Made by a program: the position numbers and the translations under genes. The notes under the pieces are model-generated. The model was not told the origin of the DNA and ran no database searches. It worked only from the letters and a program-made list of their open reading frames with translations. From positions 1 through 64,000 of the forward strand of contig NZ_JACCJY010000019.1 in NCBI RefSeq assembly GCF_014596085.1: 64,000 nucleotides of DNA, in the 5' to 3' direction. Positions 7,008 through 15,261 of the stretch are shown one piece after another; within the stretch, counting starts at the first letter, position 1; every line of letters starts with the position of its first letter. The stretch comes from Azospirillum tabaci (GTDB taxonomy: Bacteria; Pseudomonadota; Alphaproteobacteria; Azospirillales; Azospirillaceae).

Positions 7008-8609
7008 TCACATCGCCGTGCGGACGGCCTCGGCACCGTTGCGCGTGTCGGCGGCGCGGGCCGGGGTGGCCGTGGACGAGGACTGGGCGGGCGCCGGAGC
7101 CGGCTGCGGAGCGGCGGCCGGGGTCGGGCGGACGGGCTTCGGCTCCACCCGGCGCGGGGCCGAGACGGTTCCCGCGGCGGCGGGCGCCTGGGTGGCCGAC
7201 GGAGCGGACGGGCTGGTCGGCACGTCGTCGTAGATGCCCGGATGCACCCGCACGGTGCCATCCGTCTCCACCGTCGAGGTCCAGTAGACGAAGCGGACCG
7301 GCACGGCGTTGGGCAGGGACACCGTCTTGGTCTTGCCGCTGTCCAGCTGCCGCTCGATCGCCGCGGAATCGAGCTTGGCGGGGCGCAGCAGCGTCTCCGC
7401 CACCATCCGCGCGTCGGCCAGCCGCACGCAGCCGGAGCTGGCGGCGCGGAGGTCACGCTCGAACAGCCGCGGATCGTTGGTGCCGTGCAGGAAGATGCCG
7501 TCGCCGTTGGTCAGGTTGAAGCGGAAGCGGCCGAGGGCGTTGTCGTCGCCCGGCTTCTGGACGATGCGGATGCGCTCTGGCGTCACCTGCCACCAGTTGA
7601 TGCTCTCCGGCACCACCTCGACCCCATCCAGATAGACGACGGCGTCCTTGATGCCGGTGTTGCCCTTCTTGCGCAGCACCGGCAGCTTGTCCTCGACCAG
7701 AACGGTCGGCGGCACAGTCCAGGTGGGGTTGATCGTCACGCTGGTGACGCGGTCCTGGAGCAGCGGGGTCTGGCGCGACGGGCGGCCAACCACGGCGCGC
7801 ATGGTGAAGTTCAGCTTGCCGCGCTCGATGTAGGACACGGTCTGGCTGGGCAGGTTGACCAGGATCACCGTGTCCGGAACCGACGCCTGGAAGGCGCGCA
7901 TCGACGCGGTGGCGCCGCGCATCAGCTTGGCGGCCTCCTTGGGCGTGCGGTCGAGCGCCTGGCGCGTGACCTCGCCGACCTTGCCGTCCTGCATCAGCCC
8001 TTCGGAAAGCTGGAAGGCGCGGACGGCCAACTCAAGATTGTCGTCGAACGTTTCCGTCCACTGCTCCTGGTTCAGGAAACCCAGCTCGATCAGCCGGGTG
8101 GACAGGCGGCCGACGCGGTCGGCGCTGCGCGCCCGCACCTGGATGGTCAGGGCCGGAGGCGGGGGCAGCACCTCCACCACCGTGCCGGGCGTCGCCGATC
8201 CGCTGAGCGCGTTGCCGGGCGTCGCGGATGGATCGGCCTGCGGGATCGGTTCGGCGGGCGGGGTCACGACGACCGTCGGAACCGCCCCGGCGGCCGGGGC
8301 CGTGCCCTCCGGCACGTCGGACGGGCGCACGGGGCCGGGCGCCACCACGTCCACCATGCCGCCGTCACCCTTCTTCAGGACGGAGCCATAGCCCACGCGC
8401 GTTTGCTGCACGCGGGGCATGGTTTCCAGTTCAGCGGCGCGCTGGTCGATCCGCGCGATCCAGGTTCCCACGACATCCCGGCCCGTGGAGGTGCCCGAAG
8501 CGGTGGACGGCGCGGCCTGCGCGGGCAGGGCGAGCAGCCCGGCGAGGAGGCAGGCCGCCACCCTCGCTCCGAGGGCGGGCCGAGCGCAGGTGCGAATGGT
8601 CGTCAGCAT
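7008..8609 (-). CDS. L,D-transpeptidase (YcbB/LdtD-like), 533 aa
   Basis: Periplasmic enzyme expected to form 3-3 cross-links or anchor proteins in peptidoglycan. Signal peptide at residues 1-32 (ACLLAGLLALPAQA). A proline/alanine linker precedes a peptidoglycan-binding-like helical region (FDDNLELAVRAFQLSEGLMQ). The YkuD catalytic domain follows, with ILVNLPSQTVSYIERG, FLHGTNDPRLFERDLRAASS and GCVRLADA; Cys394 is the expected nucleophile and the HGT histidine its partner. The C-terminal 70 residues are a proline/alanine-rich tail. The start at 8609 is chosen because it gives a proper signal peptide. It is divergent from a D,D-carboxypeptidase gene, whose tetrapeptide products are the donor substrate for such enzymes, so the pairing makes biochemical sense. 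Confidence 0.9.
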   Translation of the reverse strand: MLTTIRTCARPALGARVAACLLAGLLALPAQAAPSTASGTSTGRDVVGTWIARIDQRAAELETMPRVQQTRVGYGSVLKKGDGGMVDVVAPGPVRPSDVPEGTAPAAGAVPTVVVTPPAEPIPQADPSATPGNALSGSATPGTVVEVLPPPPALTIQVRARSADRVGRLSTRLIELGFLNQEQWTETFDDNLELAVRAFQLSEGLMQDGKVGEVTRQALDRTPKEAAKLMRGATASMRAFQASVPDTVILVNLPSQTVSYIERGKLNFTMRAVVGRPSRQTPLLQDRVTSVTINPTWTVPPTVLVEDKLPVLRKKGNTGIKDAVVYLDGVEVVPESINWWQVTPERIRIVQKPGDDNALGRFRFNLTNGDGIFLHGTNDPRLFERDLRAASSGCVRLADARMVAETLLRPAKLDSAAIERQLDSGKTKTVSLPNAVPVRFVYWTSTVETDGTVRVHPGIYDDVPTSPSAPSATQAPAAAGTVSAPRRVEPKPVRPTPAAAPQPAPAPAQSSSTATPARAADTRNGAEAVRTAM

Positions 8610-8960
8610 AATCGAAGCATCCCACGCGGCGATGAACAGACGGCTAACGAAAGGCTCTGTCCATACGTGAGGTCGCACGGACGACACGCGGGAACCAGCG
8701 CCCTTTCGGCATAAGACATCTGACGCCCACGGCGGCGCGGCACAAGTGACATCGCGCCGGATGATGCTTCTGTGCCACAATGTGCACAGCAGAGTTGCCG
8801 CTGCGACACAGGCAATGGCGAAGCCGTGTGTGATCGAATGGTAAATGGCGCCGCTCGCGCTGGGACCGCAAAATCACACAAGGCGCCAGAGATTCGACAC
8901 ATTTTTTGTTAACCGCTTTCAGGGTACAGGAGGCGACCATCTCTCCATCCGGTCGCCATC
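8610..8960. promoter_or_regulatory. Divergent promoter region of the two peptidoglycan genes
   Basis: A 351-base spacer separates the divergent starts of the L,D-transpeptidase and D,D-carboxypeptidase genes. It must carry both promoters. The part near the plus-strand gene is locally AT-rich (acattttttgttaacc, about 8900-8915). I see no convincing -35/-10 pair, terminator, small RNA or extra gene. Confidence 0.5.
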
Positions 8961-10079
8961 ATGCCGCGTTCGCCGTACGGTTTCGTCCTGCCGCTGCTTC
9001 TGTCCCTGGCCATCGCCACGCCCGTCGCCTTCACCCCTGCGGACGCCCTCGCCAAGGCGGCCCAGGAGACGGTGCGCAAGCAAGCGCCCAAGCCCACCAC
9101 CAAGACGGCCGCCAAGACAGCGCCCCAGAAGGCCGCGGCGAAGCCCGTCGCCGTTCGGACCGTGCACAAGGCAGCCGTCCACAAATCGGCCACCCAGAAG
9201 GCCGCCGTCCGCAAGGCCGCCGTCCACCGCACGGGCAAGGCGCGCCGCGCGGGACGCGTCGCCGCCGGGGCTGCCGCCGGCACCGTGGCGGGCGCCGCCG
9301 TCTTCCGCCCGGTCCACGCCTATGTGCTGATGGACGCGCAGTCAGGCCGGGTCCTCGATTCGGAAAACGCGGACACGCTGACCTACCCGGCGTCGCTGAC
9401 CAAGATGATGACCCTGCTCCTGACCTTCGAGGCGCTGGAGCGGGGCACGCTGCGTCTGGACCAGGAACTGCCGGTGTCGCGCCACGCCACCAACCAGAAG
9501 CCGTCGCGCCTGAACCTCGCCGTGGGCTCGACCATCCGGGTGGAGGACGCGATTCTCGCCCTGACGGTGAAGTCGGCCAACGACGTAGCCGTCGTGCTGG
9601 CGGAGGCGCTGGGCGGCAGCGAGGAGCAGTTCGCCGAGATGATGACCGCGAAAGCGCAGGCGCTGGGCATGACCAGCACCACCTTCCGCAACGCCTCGGG
9701 CCTGCCGCACAAGGAGCAGCGCACCACCGCCCGCGACATGGCCCGCCTGTCGCGCGCCATCGTGTCCCGTCCGGCGCGGGAATACGCCTATTTCTCGCGC
9801 ACGCGCTTCGACTGGAACGGGACCGTGGTGCCCGGCCACAACCGGCTGCTCGGCCGGGTGGAAGGTTACGACGGCATCAAGACAGGCTTCATCAACCTCA
9901 GCGGCTTCAACCTCGCCGGCAGCGCCAGCCGCAACGGCCAGCGTCTGGTCGCCGTCGTCCTGGGCGGCACCACCGCCGCCTCCCGCGACCGTGAGGTCGC
10001 CGAACTGCTGGAGCAGGGCTTCGGCTCCGCGCCGCCGAAGCAGACGGTGGCCGTCACCGACGTGAAGGCCGTCCGCTAG
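8961..10079 (+). CDS. D-alanyl-D-alanine carboxypeptidase (PBP5/DacA family), 372 aa
   Basis: Serine-type carboxypeptidase that trims the fifth D-Ala of peptidoglycan stem peptides in the periplasm. Signal peptide at residues 1-30. Residues about 30-95 form a lysine/alanine-rich low-complexity linker (KTAAKTAPQKAAAKP, HKAAVHKSATQKAAVRKAAV) followed by a glycine-zipper-like AAGAAAGTVAGAA. The catalytic domain then shows ASLTK (Ser145, Lys148), SAN in VKSANDVAV, and KTGF in GIKTGFINLSGFNLAGS. The C-terminal beta domain and amphipathic anchor of classical PBP5 are missing or very short, so this is a minimal catalytic form tethered, if at all, by its basic N-terminal linker. It is divergent from an L,D-transpeptidase. 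Confidence 0.92.
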   Translation: MPRSPYGFVLPLLLSLAIATPVAFTPADALAKAAQETVRKQAPKPTTKTAAKTAPQKAAAKPVAVRTVHKAAVHKSATQKAAVRKAAVHRTGKARRAGRVAAGAAAGTVAGAAVFRPVHAYVLMDAQSGRVLDSENADTLTYPASLTKMMTLLLTFEALERGTLRLDQELPVSRHATNQKPSRLNLAVGSTIRVEDAILALTVKSANDVAVVLAEALGGSEEQFAEMMTAKAQALGMTSTTFRNASGLPHKEQRTTARDMARLSRAIVSRPAREYAYFSRTRFDWNGTVVPGHNRLLGRVEGYDGIKTGFINLSGFNLAGSASRNGQRLVAVVLGGTTAASRDREVAELLEQGFGSAPPKQTVAVTDVKAVR

Positions 10080-10089
10080 GCGTTTCCTC

Positions 10090-10398
10090 TCACGGGTCCG
10101 CCGGCCGCTTGCGGTCGGCGTGGCCCAGAGGCTTGTCCGGGGCGATGTGGTCGCGCACCCGCTGCTTCAGTTCGGTGATGTCGGGGAAGCGGCCCTCCTC
10201 CTTGCGCGACCAGATCACCGCCGCGCCGCGCCGGACCTCGAAGATGCCCCCCGTGCCGGGCATCAGGGTGACGCCGCCCAGTTCGTCCTCGAAGGTGGTC
10301 AGGAGTTCCTGCGCCATCCAGGCGGCGCGCAGCATCCAGCGGCACTGGCGGCAATACTCGATCTGAAGGATGGGCCGGGCGGGGGCGTCGCTGGTCAC
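10090..10398 (-). CDS. SelT/SelW/SelH (Rdx) family protein, 102 aa
   Basis: Read from a GTG start with GGAGCAAGGA upstream. The sequence gives ILQIEYCRQCRWMLRAAWMA (CxxC redox motif, both cysteines, no selenocysteine), QELLTTFEDELGGVTLMPGT and GGIFEVRRGAAVIWSRKEEG, then FPDITELKQRVRD. This is the thioredoxin-like Rdx fold of SelW-type proteins, including the GGxFEV and R..EGRFPD blocks. A cytoplasmic thiol-redox role is expected from the family but the partner is unknown. It is convergent with the carboxypeptidase gene (10 bases between stop codons) and monocistronic. Confidence 0.85.
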   Translation of the reverse strand: MTSDAPARPILQIEYCRQCRWMLRAAWMAQELLTTFEDELGGVTLMPGTGGIFEVRRGAAVIWSRKEEGRFPDITELKQRVRDHIAPDKPLGHADRKRPADP

Positions 10399-10586
10399 GG
10401 TCCTTGCTCCTGTCGCTTGGGCTATCGCCCGTAAGGGTGCTGCCGAGCGGCCTGTCTTCCAAGCCCTTCGTGCGACTACGTTCGAAGAAGGGGCACCCTG
10501 GCCTCCCCACACTGCGGTATTGCCAAAGACGTTTTGCTTCCTGGGCCCTCTCGCGCTTTGCTGGAGTCGGAGCAACGAGGTGGAGC

Positions 10587-11060
10587 ATGCCGGTACACAC
10601 CGCGAAGCGCTTGTGGCGTCAGGAGACGGGATGCGGATTCTGCATGCGGTCGGAAACCGGTGCCCTGTGGTGCCGCGGCTTGTGCCGCGACATCTCCCTG
10701 GCTGAACTGGTCCACCGCGTGCACGCGGTCCGCGACAACGCCATGCGGTTGGAGGTCTCCACCCTGCTGGTGACGAAGCCGACCCCCCTGCACGCCGTAC
10801 CGGGCGACGAGAACGCGCCCGCCGCCCGCGCCGCCCAACTCCGCGGCGCTGCGGTGGACAGCATGGTCCGCAGCCTGCACCGCCTGCGCAAGAGCGCCAA
10901 CGCCGTGGCGCGCTCCGCCGACCGGCTGGAGGCCACCCGCAACGCGCTGGCCGTCGGCAAGGACGACCCCGCCTCCTGCGCCGCCTCTCCATGCGCCGCG
11001 CATCCCCATACGCCGCCCCATTCCTCGCCTCTTTCCCTGCGCCGTCCCAATCGGGTATGA
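10587..11060 (+). CDS. Hypothetical protein with an N-terminal cysteine cluster, 157 aa
   Basis: Start chosen at ATG 10587 because GAGGTGGAGC lies just upstream. Near residues 14-32 it has four cysteines (TGCGFCMRSETGALWCRGLC), spaced like a small metal-binding or disulfide motif. A helical middle follows (SLAELVHRVHAVRDNAMRLE, MVRSLHRLRKSANAVARS) and then a low-complexity tail. I do not recognise a family and no membrane segment or signal peptide is visible. It lies alone between the SelW-like gene and an ABC transporter. The strong ribosome binding site and patterned cysteines favour a real gene. Confidence 0.55.
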   Translation: MPVHTAKRLWRQETGCGFCMRSETGALWCRGLCRDISLAELVHRVHAVRDNAMRLEVSTLLVTKPTPLHAVPGDENAPAARAAQLRGAAVDSMVRSLHRLRKSANAVARSADRLEATRNALAVGKDDPASCAASPCAAHPHTPPHSSPLSLRRPNRV

Positions 11061-11197
11061 CGCTGAAGACCGTCTGGAACGGTCGCCGTCACGCGGCTGT
11101 CATGGTTCTGGCGTAAACAAGGGCCTTCGTCCGCATACCGGGGCACTCCAGTGGGGCTCCGGACCGGCGGAGACGACCAGAGAGGGAAACGGGAGAC

Positions 11198-12226
11198 ATG
11201 AAGGCCAAGCGCACACACCTCGCCGCGGCGCTCGCCGCCATCGGAACGACCATCGCCGCCGCCGCGAGCGCGCTTCTGCTGGCCTTGCCCGCCCAGGCCG
11301 CCGCGGACAAGCCGGCCGGCAAGCTGGTGCTCTACACCTCGCAGCTCGAAGCCGACGCGAAGCAGACGGTGGATGCCTTCAAGGCGAAGAACCCCGGCGT
11401 CGAGGTCGAGTGGGTCCGCAGCGGCACGACCGAGCTGATGAACAAGCTCCGCGCCGAAATCGCCGCGGGCAGCCCGCAGGCCGATCTGCTGCTGATCGCC
11501 GACGCCGTGACCATGGAGTCGCTGAAGGCGGAGAAGCGCCTGCTGGCCTACAAGGACGCGCCGGTCCAGGGCTACCGCCCCGGCACGCACGATCCGGACG
11601 GCACGTGGTTCGCCACCAAGCTGATCACCACCGGCATCGCCTACAACACGGCGGCGCCGATGAAGCCCTCCTCCTGGCTCGACCTGCTGAAGCCGGAGGC
11701 CAAGGGCACCACCGTGATGCCCAGCCCCCTCTATTCCGGCGCCGCCGCCATCCACATGGCCGCCGTGAAGGAACAGCCGGATCTCGGCATGGCCTTCTAC
11801 GAGAAGCTCCAGGCCAACGGGGCCACCGCGGCCAAGGGCAACGGCGGCATCCTGAAGTCGGTGGCCAGCGGCGAGAAGCTGTACGGCGTCATCGTCGACT
11901 ATCTGCCGATCCGCGAGCAGGCCAAGGGCGCCCCCGTCGCCTTCGTCTTCCCCAAGGAGGGCGTCAGCGCGGTGACCGAGCCGGTCGCCATCCTGAACAC
12001 CACCAAGAATCCCGACGCCGCCAAGGCTTTCATCGCCTTCCTGCTCAGCAAGGAGGGTCAGGAGCTGGCCTCCCGCCAGGGCTTCCTGCCGGCGCTGCCG
12101 GGGGTGGCACCGCCGGCCGGTTTCCCGGACACCTCCTTCATCTCGCTGATGCCCTATGACCCGGCCAAGGCGCTGAAGGACGACGAGGCCAACAAGAAGG
12201 ACTTCGCCGACCTGTTCGGCGGCTAA
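11198..12226 (+). CDS. ABC transporter substrate-binding protein (Fe3+/AfuA type), 342 aa
   Basis: Periplasmic binding protein, signal peptide at residues 1-34 (ALLLALPAQAAA). The mature protein begins GKLVLYTSQLEADAKQTVDA, then PGVEVEWVRSGTTELMNKLR, typical of family 1 binding proteins of the FbpA/AfuA and aminoethylphosphonate cluster; VIVDYLPIREQAKGAPVAFV and SKEGQELASRQGFLPA are also typical. Ferric iron is the default guess, but this cluster also includes binders of organic phosphonates and sugars. The tyrosine pair that coordinates Fe3+ in FbpA is not clearly placed, so iron is uncertain. The fused permease gene starts two bases after the stop codon. Confidence 0.85.
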   Translation: MKAKRTHLAAALAAIGTTIAAAASALLLALPAQAAADKPAGKLVLYTSQLEADAKQTVDAFKAKNPGVEVEWVRSGTTELMNKLRAEIAAGSPQADLLLIADAVTMESLKAEKRLLAYKDAPVQGYRPGTHDPDGTWFATKLITTGIAYNTAAPMKPSSWLDLLKPEAKGTTVMPSPLYSGAAAIHMAAVKEQPDLGMAFYEKLQANGATAAKGNGGILKSVASGEKLYGVIVDYLPIREQAKGAPVAFVFPKEGVSAVTEPVAILNTTKNPDAAKAFIAFLLSKEGQELASRQGFLPALPGVAPPAGFPDTSFISLMPYDPAKALKDDEANKKDFADLFGG

Positions 12227-12228
12227 GG

Positions 12229-13956
12229 ATGAGTCTCGCTGCTTTTGGCGACCGGCGGCCCTTCCGCGCCGCCGGTCGTTTTTCCGTTTCCGGGGCGCCG
12301 CTGCTCTTCGCGCTGGCCGGGCTGATCGTCCTGCTGCCGATCCTGCGGCTGGTGTGGGAGGTCGCCGGGCCGATGGCGGCGGGCGACCTGACGGCGCTGA
12401 CCCGCGTCCTGAATTCCCCCATGACGTGGCGCGCCACCGGCAACAGCGTCGCCATCGCGGCCGGGGCCACGGTCGTGGCGGCGGCGCTCGGCGTGCCCTT
12501 CGCGCTGCTCTGCGGCATGACCGACCTCAGGGGCAAGACGGCGCTGGCCTTCTGCCTGATTCTGCCTTTGATGATTCCGCCGCAGATCGTCGCGCTGTCC
12601 TGGATTCACCTCGCCGGGTCGGGCAGCCCGCTGTTGAAGCCGCTGGGCCTCGCCCCGGTGCCGGGCACGCCGAATCCGGTCTATTCCTCCGCCGGGATGA
12701 TCCTGGTGATGGGAATCGAGCACGCGCCGCTGGTCTTCCTGGCGCTGCGCGCCGCTCTGCGCGCCGTGCCGCGCGACTTGGTGGAGGCGGCGCAGGCCGC
12801 GGGCGCCCGGCGCGGGCGGGTGCTGCGCACCATCGTCCTGCCACTCAGCCTGCCGGGTCTGGCCGCCGGGCTGGCCCTGTCCTTCGTCGCGGCACTGGGC
12901 AATTTCGGGGTTCCGGCGCTGCTCGGCATCCCGGCGGGCATTCCGGTGCTGCCGACGCTGATCTACCGGCGGCTGGCCGGGTTCGGCCCGTCCGTCCTGC
13001 CGGAGGTGGCGGTGCTGGCCGTGCTGATCGGCGCCATCGCCTGCGTCGGCATCGCCGCGCAGATGGCGCTCCAAGCGCGGGTGGACGCGCGGGTGATCGG
13101 CGGTTCGGCGCCCGCGGCGGTGCTGCGGCTGGGCCGGGCGCGGCGCCCGCTGGAATTCCTCTGCTGGACCGTGGTGGCGCTGATCCTGGCGGCACCGCTG
13201 GCGGCGCTGGCCTCGACCAGCCTGATCCGCGTCTACGGCCTGCCGCTGGGGCCGGAGACGGCGACGCTGGCGCATTACGCCACCGTGCTGGGGCTCGATC
13301 AGGTGGGGCGGGCCTTCACCAACTCCTTCGTCCTGTCGGGGGTGGCGGCGCTGCTGCTGGTCCTGCTGGCGATCCCGCTGGCCCACGCCATGGCCGGGCC
13401 GGGAAAGGGCGGGCGGCTGGTCCGCGCCATCGGCGTGCTGATCGAGCTGCCGCACGCGGTGCCCGGCGTGGTTCTGGCCATCGGCTGCATCCTGGTCTTC
13501 CTGAAGCCGCTGCCGCTGCTGGGCGTCAGCCTCTACGGCACGCTGGGGATCATCCTGGCGGCCTATCTGGCGCGCTTCCTGTCGCTGGCCCTGCGCCCGG
13601 CCCAGGCCGCCTGCGCCGCGCTGGACCCGGCGATGGAGGAGGCGGCGCGCGCCTGCGGCGCCGGGCCGCTGCGCCGCCTGCGCACCATCGTGGCGCCGCT
13701 GGTGGCGCCCGCGGCGGCGGCGGGCGGGGTGCTGGTGTTCCTGACCGCCTTCAACGAGCTGACCGTGTCGATCCTGCTGTGGTCGCAGGGCCGGGAGACG
13801 CTGGGCGTCGTCGTCTACGCGCTGGAGGAGGGCGGCAGCCCGACGCTCGCCGCCGCGCTGAGCGTGGTGACCATCACGGTGGTGGTGGCGGTGCTGCTGG
13901 CGGTCGGCTGGCTGGGGCGGCGGTTGCCGGCGGGGATCATTCCCTGGCGGGGGTGA
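12229..13956 (+). CDS. ABC transporter fused permease (FbpB/AfuB type), 575 aa
   Basis: Inner-membrane permease with about twelve predicted helices in two homologous halves. Each half carries an EAA loop: VEAAQAAGARRGRVLRTIVL in the first half and MEEAARACGAGPLRRLRTIV in the second. A single chain with two permease modules is usual in ferric-type importers. The start lies two bases after the binding-protein stop, so the two are translated together. The ATPase needed to power it is not downstream but on the opposite strand at 14114-15196. Confidence 0.9.
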   Translation: MSLAAFGDRRPFRAAGRFSVSGAPLLFALAGLIVLLPILRLVWEVAGPMAAGDLTALTRVLNSPMTWRATGNSVAIAAGATVVAAALGVPFALLCGMTDLRGKTALAFCLILPLMIPPQIVALSWIHLAGSGSPLLKPLGLAPVPGTPNPVYSSAGMILVMGIEHAPLVFLALRAALRAVPRDLVEAAQAAGARRGRVLRTIVLPLSLPGLAAGLALSFVAALGNFGVPALLGIPAGIPVLPTLIYRRLAGFGPSVLPEVAVLAVLIGAIACVGIAAQMALQARVDARVIGGSAPAAVLRLGRARRPLEFLCWTVVALILAAPLAALASTSLIRVYGLPLGPETATLAHYATVLGLDQVGRAFTNSFVLSGVAALLLVLLAIPLAHAMAGPGKGGRLVRAIGVLIELPHAVPGVVLAIGCILVFLKPLPLLGVSLYGTLGIILAAYLARFLSLALRPAQAACAALDPAMEEAARACGAGPLRRLRTIVAPLVAPAAAAGGVLVFLTAFNELTVSILLWSQGRETLGVVVYALEEGGSPTLAAALSVVTITVVVAVLLAVGWLGRRLPAGIIPWRG

Positions 13957-13969
13957 GACGCTCTTGAGA

Positions 13970-14100
13970 CGGGCCCCCACCCAACCCTCCCCCGCTCCGC
14001 AGGGGAGGGCTTTTCTCCTTCCCCTGCGAAGCTCTCGCGCAAACCAGAGGTTTGCGCTGACGCGGCAGGCGGACCTTCGGTCCGCCAAGAGCGGGGGGCT
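13970..14100. repeat. Structured intergenic repeat, copy A (two hairpins inside an outer stem)
   Basis: Between convergent ABC genes. Hairpin 1 at 14037-14057: gcgcaaacc, 3-base loop, ggtttgcgc. Hairpin 2 at 14068-14086: ggcggacc, 3-base loop, ggtccgcc. They are enclosed by ctct/agag and preceded by a C-rich ccctccccc...ggggaggg palindrome. Copy B at 23237-23425 has the same layout with different but still paired bases in hairpin 2. REP/RIME-like; it may also end transcription from both sides. Confidence 0.75.
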
Positions 14101-14113
14101 TTAGGCCACCACC

Positions 14114-15196
14114 TCACGCCCCCTCCGGCACCACCCATCCGTCGCGCACCGCGAGGCTCAGCGCCTCGCCCGGCGCGACCTGCGCGTCGCCGGACACCCG
14201 CAGCAACAGGCGCACGCCCGGCGCCGCCTGCGGTTCGGCTTCCACCAGCACGAATCCGCCTTTGTAGGCGGCGCGCACCACCGTCGCGGCGACGGGACCG
14301 TCCGCCGCCGGCTCCAGATCCTCGGGCCGCAGGCAGACCAGCGCCGGCCCCTGCGACTGGCCGGGGCGGCAGCGGACCAGCGCCTCCGCTCCGAACAGGC
14401 GCACCCGCGCGCGGCCGTCCGCAACCGGACCCGTCACAACGCCGTCCACCACCGCGCCCTGGCCGACGAAGCCGGCGACCATGCGGGTCGCCGGTTCCCG
14501 GTAGAGCGTGCGGGGGGCCGCCACCTGGGCCAGCCGCCCGCGGTCGAGCACCGCGATGCGCGTCGCCAGAGCCATGGCCTCCGCCTGATCGTGGGTGACG
14601 TAGACCATGGTGGCGCCGGTCTTGGCGTGGAAGTCGGCGAACTCCTCTTCCATCGCCGCGCGCAGATGCACGTCGAGGTTGGCGAGCGGCTCGTCCAGCA
14701 GCACCAGCTCCGGGCTCATCACGAGGCAGCGGGCCAGCGCGACGCGCTGCCGCTGGCCGCCCGACAGCTCGGCGGGGTGGCGCGCGTCAAAGCCCGACAG
14801 CCCCACCGTGTCGAGCGCGGCGCGCACCCGCTGCTCCCGCTCCGCGCGGGGCACGCGGGCGGTTTCCAGCGGGTAGGCGACGTTGCCGGCCACCGTCATG
14901 TGCGGCCACAGCGCGTAGGACTGGAAGACGAGGCCGATCCGCCGCTCCTCCGGCGGGACGTGGGTGCCGGGGCCGGACAGGGTGCGCCCGCCGACCGTGA
15001 TGCGCCCGCCGTCCAGCCGCTCGAAGCCGGCGACCATGCGCAGCAGCGTGCTTTTCCCGCAGCCCGACGGGCCGAGCAGGGCGAGGAACTCCCCCGCCGC
15101 CACGTCGATGGTCACGCCGTCCACCGCGGGGGCGGGGGTCCCGGCATAGTGACGGGAGGCGGCGTCGATCAGCAGGGCGGGCGTCTGGATGGTCAT
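14114..15196 (-). CDS. ABC transporter ATP-binding protein (FbpC type), 360 aa
   Basis: Cytoplasmic ATPase. Motifs seen: Walker A LLGPSGCGKSTLLRMVAGF near residue 40, Q-loop VFQSYALWPHMTV, signature ELSGGQRQRVALARC, Walker B ELVLLDEPLANLDV, and switch histidine in VYVTHDQAEAMAL. A C-terminal TOBE-like part follows (VCLRPEDLEPAADG). The family powers ferric, phosphonate or polyamine importers, and it is almost certainly the ATPase for the binding protein and fused permease at 11198-13956, although encoded on the opposite strand and convergent with them. The start at 15196 (MTIQTPALL) is chosen over an upstream in-frame ATG at 15268, which would overlap the promoter of the divergent gene. Confidence 0.9.
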   Translation of the reverse strand: MTIQTPALLIDAASRHYAGTPAPAVDGVTIDVAAGEFLALLGPSGCGKSTLLRMVAGFERLDGGRITVGGRTLSGPGTHVPPEERRIGLVFQSYALWPHMTVAGNVAYPLETARVPRAEREQRVRAALDTVGLSGFDARHPAELSGGQRQRVALARCLVMSPELVLLDEPLANLDVHLRAAMEEEFADFHAKTGATMVYVTHDQAEAMALATRIAVLDRGRLAQVAAPRTLYREPATRMVAGFVGQGAVVDGVVTGPVADGRARVRLFGAEALVRCRPGQSQGPALVCLRPEDLEPAADGPVAATVVRAAYKGGFVLVEAEPQAAPGVRLLLRVSGDAQVAPGEALSLAVRDGWVVPEGA

Positions 15197-15261
15197 GGTG
15201 CCGGAAGTTGCGCTATTCAGGAACGTGGCGAGGGATAGGCACAGTGCGGAACGGGGGCGTG

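Noticed and set aside
12354..13967. Long overlapping plus-strand frame in the ABC permease
   Set aside because: Out of frame with the permease, which shows two EAA loops and regular helices. The other frame gives Gly/Arg/Ala-rich low complexity.
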